Position numbers and translations under genes: made by a program. Positions 58,260 through 64,000 of a stretch of 64,000 bases of DNA are shown here, piece by piece; the first letter of the stretch is position 1, and every line of letters starts with the position of its first letter. Location: NCBI RefSeq assembly GCF_030867095.1, contig NC_081824.1, forward strand, positions 138,289,433 to 138,353,432. Direction: 5' to 3'. This DNA is from Alligator mississippiensis (Eukaryota; Chordata; Crocodylia; Alligatoridae). The notes under the pieces were generated by a model. The model worked only from the letters and a program-made list of their open reading frames with translations. It was not told the origin of the DNA and made no database searches.

Positions 58260-58925
58260 CAGTCTTGCAATTGGATCTGTATGCCATCAGTCCTGTTGAA
58301 GTCAGTGGTGCTTTGCACAGATCAGAAAGGGGCCTTTGATCTTCAAAACAAGATGTTTGAATCAGTTCTCCCTTTCATTTATGTGCTCAGTTTTGAGTTT
58401 AATATTGAGAAGTTTGTCACCAATATTTGAATGCTATTTGATGGCACATGAGAGAGAAATTGTCAACAAGGAACATTTCTGTTCTTAGAACATCACCCCT
58501 TCCTCTTAGTTACAGCTGGTCCTTCAAGTCAGTGTTGCGGCATGTGGGTAGGATGGGGAACTTTGCACTAGTGCTGCATATACCAGTCTCTTTTGAGGAA
58601 TAAACAGTAAACTCAGTCAGGCTTCAGGCCTTTTTTTCATAAGTAATACAATTTACATTTGGAAAATAAAAGTTGATTCTTATGTTCTGTCATTTGTAAA
58701 TCATTATATTGCTTTAGCCAGTTTCTGAATTTTAGTGCAAAGACTAAGTGGTATGTTTGTTGGCCCTACTGTGATTTTTGCACTGTGTACTTATTTTTTC
58801 CCTGAATCATAAAAGATCAGTAAATGCACAAGATATCCAAAACATTTGATTGAGAATCCTTCCCCAAAAGCATACAGTGTCTCCCAACTCTTTATTTTCT
58901 TTCCTGAAAAAACACCACTGTCTCA
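58260..58925. other. Presumed intron sequence
   Basis: AT-rich, with an old-repeat motif ttgaagtcagtggtgctttg at about 58297. No exon called. Confidence 0.35.
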
Positions 58926-58928
58926 GAG

Positions 58929-59032
58929 TAATGGCTCTGAGCCAAGAAGATACCTGCATCTTGGGCAAGATGAACTGAATGTTGTGCAGAATGGAATGCT
59001 GAAAGACAGCAATGAAACTATGCTCTTAGAAG
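58929..59032 (+). CDS. Candidate internal exon, phase-compatible with 54441 exon
   Basis: A polypyrimidine-bearing acceptor (ttattttctttcc ... gtctcagag|T) precedes 104 bp that stay open. The phase-2 end of the 54441 exon plus the first base here makes AGT (Ser), and the frame continues NGSEPRRYLHLGQDELNVV and then QNGMLKDSNETMLLE before gaag|gttttt, a weak donor. The peptide has a natural-looking composition, unlike the compositional frames elsewhere. I do not recognise a family. The acceptor could also be two bases earlier, which would change the frame. Supported by phase and openness only. Confidence 0.3.
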
Positions 59033-59039
59033 GTTTTTG

Positions 59040-60120
59040 GAATGAGGTTGTTTAAAGACAGTAGTCAATGAAATATTTTTTTACTGGAGTTCTAAATCCA
59101 AAAATTATGTTAGCTTATATGGTTTAAAAGCAGGCAGTTGCTTGATGCTTTTTGATTGTGGTAGAAGTATTACACTTTTAGGTCCCAACTCTCAGTTGTG
59201 CCCAAGAATCTCCTGGTATAGCATCCAGAGCAGAGGGGAAAAGTGGCCTTGAGTTCCCTGCATTCCTTCTTTGGGGTCCAGTTTTGTCCCTGGCAAAGGG
59301 GAGAGCAGCCTCAAGGCAGTTGTGACATGGTTATCTGTAGCCTTCACTTTCTGCTTGTACAGATCTGGGGGCATGAATAAGGGAAAAAGGATACAAGTTA
59401 GCATTGTGCACAGCATGGAGAATACTTTGTCCTGGAAGACTTTTTGACAGGTTGGCCATTGAGATTTAATGGCGGTGTAGGGTTCTTAGTATGGTGGAGC
59501 ACCTCTTTCTCGGATAAGCCCAAGGTCCTTTAATTAGTTGAATTCACATATGTATTTTGCTCAACTGCATTTGTGGGAACAATGAAAAAAAATAAAAATG
59601 AACATGCCGTTAGCCCATTTATTAAAACAGAAGTTCAAACTAAGTTTCCAGAGCCTTGGTCCTTTTTATTTCCATGAATATTTCCAAAAAACTCCAGTTT
59701 TTTTGCCACAGTCTTTTGTTTATACCTCCCCACCCCTATCTGAGATGTCTTTAGCAACAAAGATTAGTCTGTCCTGCTTGCTGGCTTTGCTTGTTTCAAG
59801 TTTGTTAGTTAGTACTTTCTGTGTCAAGGTTGGTTTTATTGGCAGTGTTGGTCCTTGTGGAAAGCAAACCATATCGGTGTGAAAAAGATTAACTGAATTT
59901 ATAATTAAAAGGTTAGGAATATGCCGCTAATTTTTAATCCATTGAGCAAGTTGGTTTTATTGATTGTGGCCTGTGTGGCACTTTCAAGTGTGCATGAAAA
60001 CTGGGTATTTTTAAAGAAATTGCAGATGAAGCTATATGTATTTTACATGCAAATATATACATTCATAACTACTTTAAAAACAGTACATATAAAAATCCTC
60101 TTACTTGAATATTTCATCTG
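59040..60120. other. Presumed intron sequence
   Basis: AT-rich, no supported exon. A 94-codon frame at 59598-59882 contains a hydrophobic stretch but has no splice context or family resemblance. Confidence 0.35.
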
Positions 60121-60133
60121 ATAGCTTCTAGCT

Positions 60134-60996
60134 CAGGGGTGGACAGTTATTTGGGCTGGAAGGCTGCTTAAGGTGTTTTGGTGAACTGCTGGGGTTTTGA
60201 TAGGAGTGGGACGAGGGGCTGCTGACCCGGTCTGGTGCAGCAGGGGCAGTTGATCTTGTTGGGCCTTGGGCCCCTCCATCCTGCACCTTCTCCTGGGGAT
60301 GCCAGACTAAGCAGGCAGGGTGTCCATGGATACTGGCCTGGGACCCCCAAGGACAGGGAACACTTGGCTGGGCAGGTGGGATGGGGCCACGGGTGGGCAG
60401 GGTGCAGAGTTCAGGAGTGGAACAGGTGGGCATGGCCAGGATGTAGAGCAGTGACAGTGTGGGGCCAGGCCCCTGGGTCAGAGCTATGATCCTTTCCCTG
60501 CATGTCCCTGTGATGAGTGCTGGTTCCACAGGCAGGGATGTGCAGGGTGTGGATCACAGCTCTGTCCCAGGGCCCAGCCCTGCGCTGTCACTGTCCTGCA
60601 ATCCTGGTCCTGGCCCTGCCCACTCACAGTCCCATCCCATTCACTCAGCTAAGCTCCATGGAGAACCTGTCTGCCTATGTGTGCTGTCCAGTGGCCCTGG
60701 CAGTGGGTGCAAGGTGGATGGGACAAGGTGCCCAGGTAGCAGGCCCAGGTCTGGTGGCAGTGGCGGTGGGAGATGCTGGCAGCGGCAGCAGGGCAGTGAA
60801 CTGCTGCTGCAGGAGTCTGGCTGCCTTGCCACTCCTGCCCTGCCGTATACCTGGGGTGCCAGGACCTGCCACACATGCCACAGCCTGGGCTACCCTCTGT
60901 GCCTGGGCTGGTTGGGACCAAGGGACCCTCCATGGGCTAGACAGAATCCCTTGGCAGGCCAAATCCAGCACACAGGGCATATTTTGCCCACCCCTG
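60134..60996. mobile_element. GC-rich hAT-Charlie-like non-autonomous element
   Basis: Ends: caggggtggacagttatttg on the left; reverse complement of the right caggggtgggcaaaatatgc. TSD ttctagct at 60126-60133 and ttctatct at 60997-61004 (7 of 8). Sub-terminal gctgcttaaggtgttttggt relates it to the 48829-49923 element (gccacttaacaagttttggt). 863 bp, GC-rich core; the 234-codon frame inside it is compositional. Confidence 0.9.
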
Positions 60997-61022
60997 TTCT
61001 ATCTGCATACACTGGTGTAGTA

Positions 61023-61522
61023 CAGAGGTGTCAGAGATCTGACCTGCAAAGCCATATCTGGTCTGGTTCTGGCCCTGCATCCGGAGTGGATCCATATGCC
61101 ACACATGGCACACAACAGACTGGCCCTACATGCAGGCAGCATATACTCTGGGACCCTGCATAGGACCAGTTTAGGACCCTCCCCCATATTCCAGTTCCAG
61201 AGTGCCATGTACAGTGTGGGCCCTGGAATGGGTGTTGCATGTGGTGCAGCTCCAGACCAGCCAGAGCAGATGCTAGATCCAGCACGCAGAGTGAGTCTGT
61301 GGGCTCTCAGTGTGCTGGATCTAGTGCCTACTCCTAGCTGGTCTAAGACTGCACTGCATATAACACTCACTCCAGCTGGACCTGCGCTGCATATGGCCTC
61401 TGCCCTGGGAAGGCTGGAGCGGTTGCTGCATGAGGTGTATCTGGTATGGTAAGGGTGGGGGGTTTGTCCATGGGTCTGATCCAGCCCCTGTGCTGTGGTG
61501 TCAAATGAGTTTGACATCCCTG
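61023..61522. mobile_element. hAT-Charlie-like MITE
   Basis: Ends: cagaggtgtcagagatctga on the left; reverse complement of the right cagggatgtcaaactcattt (the widespread CAGGGGTGTCAAACTC type). TSD not clear (gtgtagta versus ttgtgaca). 500 bp, no transposase. Begins 26 bp after the previous hAT element. Confidence 0.75.
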
Positions 61523-61529
61523 TTGTGAC

Positions 61530-62590
61530 AGAAGACCTAGGTAGCTCAGCTTCCTTCTCCAGCTTTGTAGCTTGACTTACCATTAACAATGCCATGTCTG
61601 CATTCAATATAAGTGCATCTGCAGGGCAACTGGCATCCAGCAGTTTTTCTCCATAAACCATTTTAGTTGCTTTAAAATTATCTCTGATTTTATGTTTGCT
61701 TTGTTTAGTATCAGCTGCCAACTAAATATTTTCATTAGTAAGCATAAAGACAAACCATGATCTAGTTTTTGATTAACAATGAAAGTTAGCTTTGGTATTC
61801 TGTATGCAGGCTTTGAAAACGTTACCAGACACCTTCTACTTTGCAGTCTGTGAGAAAGATGTGGGTGATTGAGTCAGTGAAATCTAAGGACCTGATGCGA
61901 TACCCTGATGATGAGCAGCCCAGCCTCCCTTCAGTGGCAAGCTGCCAGGAGAGGCGTTTAGGCTGGGATGTTTCCCAGGATGCTATACTCTTAATAGTTC
62001 TTTATGTCTAATAAACTTCCAACTGTCAGGAGACCTGTAGTTGAGGTGGGTTTTAAGAGAAACTTTGTATCTGCTGATACAGTTGAAAAATGTTAATAGC
62101 CAAGTGTTGGTGCACTAATGTTAGGTTGCTCCTAAGTGGTTGTTTGCTATTATAGGGAGTTTCATCTGAATATATGGTAGGGGAAATGTTTCTGTTAAAC
62201 AGCTGTTCTTATTGGAAGTTGCTACAAAGGGTTTTGACAGTGTTAGAATGTTATGGTTTCTGCCAAACCTGGTGGGTCTCCAGTTATTATTTTATTCTGC
62301 CTTTTGCAATCAGTGAAGAGGCTCTTTGCCAATCTACCGCTTTCTTACTTGTTTTTTTTTTTTGGAATGGTCCTCTTGCTCATAACTTTTAAAAATATTT
62401 GCCTTCTGTGTTTCTTATACCTTTTCCATGAAATGCTAAAACAAAATTGACTTCATCTTTGTCAGCTCTGCTAAACTTTCCTTTTGTCCTTCTTTCCTTC
62501 TTTTATTGAAGCAGAAAAGTGGATACTGTCTTGTCCCTTTCATTTTGCTGCTGCTTAGAGCTGGGCATCGGTCCCGTGCTAGCCAACCAC
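61530..62590. other. Presumed intron sequence
   Basis: AT-rich. One exon-like stretch after ttctactttgcag at 61846 stays open for about 50 codons but has no convincing donor and is not called. Confidence 0.35.
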
Positions 62591-62602
62591 ATCCTTTTAG
62601 AA

Positions 62603-62880
62603 CAGCAGGGAGCAGCCTTTTTGACAGAAGTGCCACAAATTATCCTTCCACCCTCCCTGAGTGCCACTCTTCCTCTGCCTGATAATCTGCTTTGGTTTTG
62701 GCTCCCTGTCCTGCGTCCTTGCTTAAGCTGCTGTTCAGCTTTCTGCCTTGTGTTCCCTGCTTGATCTACTACTGTTCTGCAATCTGGTTCCTGCCCTGTC
62801 TGTCACTGCTGCCTGTTCCTTCCCCAGCCTTTTGTGCGTTTCCCATGCCACTTATGGCATGTGTCGCCAGTTGGCCACTG
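62603..62880. mobile_element. Short hAT MITE
   Basis: Ends: cagcagggagcagccttttt on the left; reverse complement of the right cagtggccaactggcgacac. TSD ttttagaa at 62595-62602 and ttctagaa at 62881-62888 (7 of 8). The internal gacagaagtgccacaaa and catgccacttatggcatg fit hAT elements of the GGCCAACCTGGCGGCAC type. 278 bp. Confidence 0.7.
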
Positions 62881-63104
62881 TTCTAGAAAGCATTGTTCCT
62901 TGCAGACCCAGACAGGACAGGAAGTTAGATGGCACTGCATTTATTTCCTCACAAGACCCAAATGAGATGTCTCATAAAGACAAGGATGCTTAAATGGACT
63001 TGTCAAAGAATGGAAACCAAAACCAAAGCTGACAGTAGATTTTAGATAGTAGGACTGAGTTGATGTCATAGTTGCAATTGTCCAGGAAATGTATGAGAGG
63101 CAGT

Positions 63105-63195
63105 AATTTTTGTGATGTCTTTGATTGGACAAGCTATATAGTTGGGAATGCTGTTGGACAAGCTTTTGAGCCCAAAGGTTTGTTAAAGGAGTTGC
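63105..63195 (-). repeat. Relic of the TTAGTTGGTCTAATAAAAG-type repeat
   Basis: gatgtctttgattggacaag, ctatatagttggga and acaagcttttgagcccaaag follow the same order as 53932-54052. Strongly diverged. Confidence 0.45.
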
Positions 63196-63264
63196 TGATA
63201 TTTTGTTGATAGCGAGAATACCTCAGACTGGGAGACTTATAACATTAGAATATGTCAAAGATTT

Positions 63265-64000
63265 AGTCTGTCCGTCCGTAACGCTTTATTTGTGCTCTGA
63301 TTGGCAAACAGATAAGTGTTCAAACAAGAGGTGGTGGTGTGGTGGAGCGCTGCCATGATGGCAGGGGCAGAGGGGATGTGTTGGCCTCACCTCCGCCTGC
63401 CCTGCTCCCTGCAGGTGGCGATGATGGAGCAGAGGGTGGGGAGAAGCCACCAGAGCTGGCCTCACCCCCTGCCTTCTTCCTTGGAGATGATGGTGGTGGC
63501 AGTGCAGGGGGGAGTGGGGTCAGGTTGCCATGGGGGGAGGGGGGGGCGATGCCACCGGTGGTGGCTTCGGCCCACCCCTGCCCCCTCTTGTTATCGCCAC
63601 CTGCAGGGCCCAATGTGGGATGACACGGCAGTGGTGGGGGGAGGGGAGGAGTAGGTCTGGGCCCAATGTGTGGGGGGGGGCCGCCTAGCCTAAGCAAGGG
63701 GAAAAGCCGGCCCGCTATGGCAGTGAGGAGGGAGCAGCGGGTCCGATCTGGCCTCTCCCCCGACACGGCCCGACACAGGAGCAGTGAGGGGAGGGAGAAG
63801 AGCGGGCCTCTTCCCCCTCGGGCTCACTGCTTCCCCACCCTTGGTCTTGGTCTTTCCCTGCATTGGACCTGGACCTGGGCCCACTCCTCCCCTCCCTCCG
63901 CTGCTGTGGCTGGGAAGGGTGGGGGGAGCGGGCCTGGACCCCAAGCAGCAGGAGAGAAAGGGGGAGCATGCCCAGATAAGAGGGGGCATAGGGCTCTGTC
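63265..64000 (-). repeat. GC-rich interspersed repeat, copy 2, runs off the window
   Basis: tagtctgtccgtccgtaacg, ctttatt, ctctgattgg and acaagaggtggtgg, then gctgccatgatggcaggggc mirror the reverse complement of 7717-8183. Continues as very GC-rich, G/C-skewed DNA to the end of the window, so its far border is unseen. Frames of 84-148 codons here are compositional. Confidence 0.6.

Noticed and set aside
59598-59882. 94-codon frame with a hydrophobic segment
   Set aside because: No splice context, no family resemblance, AT-rich chance frame.
60459-61721. Frames of 234 and 240 codons
   Set aside because: Inside or spanning two hAT-like elements (60134-60996 and 61023-61522); no protein-family resemblance.
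61847-62010. Exon-like open stretch after ttctactttgcag
   Set aside because: Good acceptor and about 50 open codons (SVRKMWVIESV start), but no convincing donor, no recognised peptide, and phase 0 does not follow the phase-1 end of the 58929 candidate.
1-64000. tRNA, rRNA or other structured RNA genes
   Set aside because: None could be recognised by eye; MIR- and SINE-like pieces are decayed. A covariance-model scan would be needed.

Overview
The window looks like nuclear DNA of a reptile. A crocodilian is most likely and a turtle is possible. The evidence is CR1 LINEs whose 3' ends carry the archosaur/turtle signature (tcatagattcatag ... ggaagggacctc ... cccctgc), many hAT-type DNA transposons, one MIR-like SINE, AT-rich single-copy sequence and one isolated CpG island. 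I see no prokaryotic gene organisation and no complete protein-coding gene. Most open frames here are antisense shadows of transposons, or stop-poor frames in GC-rich or simple-repeat DNA.

Layout. 1-22 kb: AT-rich intergenic or intronic sequence holding short hAT elements (630-869, 21113-21309), a 1.8-kb GC-rich hAT-like element that folds back on itself (4628-6449), a GC-rich repeat with a GACA tract (7717-8183), and a 3.3-kb hAT-like composite with a perfect 8-bp target duplication (13488-16789). 22-28 kb: a stack of CR1 LINEs on the minus strand, with one CR1 (22576 to about 25630) inserted into an older one (about 22383-22575 plus 25630-26811), then an LTR-like unit. 28-30.6 kb: a second, longer copy of the 4628-6449 family. 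30.6-48 kb: mostly unremarkable AT-rich DNA with CR1 ends, a Tc1/mariner-type MITE and another hAT element. 48-50 kb: a decayed pogo/Tigger-like transposase gene split by a hAT element with a perfect target duplication. 50-51.4 kb: related MITEs, one inside a SINE-like repeat.

53.9-55.2 kb holds the only strong host signal. A CpG island carries Sp1- and YY1-type motifs and an ATG in a strong Kozak context, followed after 26 coding bases by a splice-donor-like site, so it looks like promoter plus exon 1 of a plus-strand gene. A 104-bp candidate exon at 58929-59032 is phase-compatible. I do not recognise the protein. The presumed first intron starts with a long alternating purine/pyrimidine minisatellite and is filled with hAT insertions (56672-62880).

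The recurrent oddity is that many non-autonomous hAT-like elements carry very GC-rich interiors in AT-rich surroundings, and several of those interiors are long inverted repeats. This GC-rich foldback hAT class is the best candidate for something worth describing. All similarity statements come from reading by eye; no alignment or database search was run.
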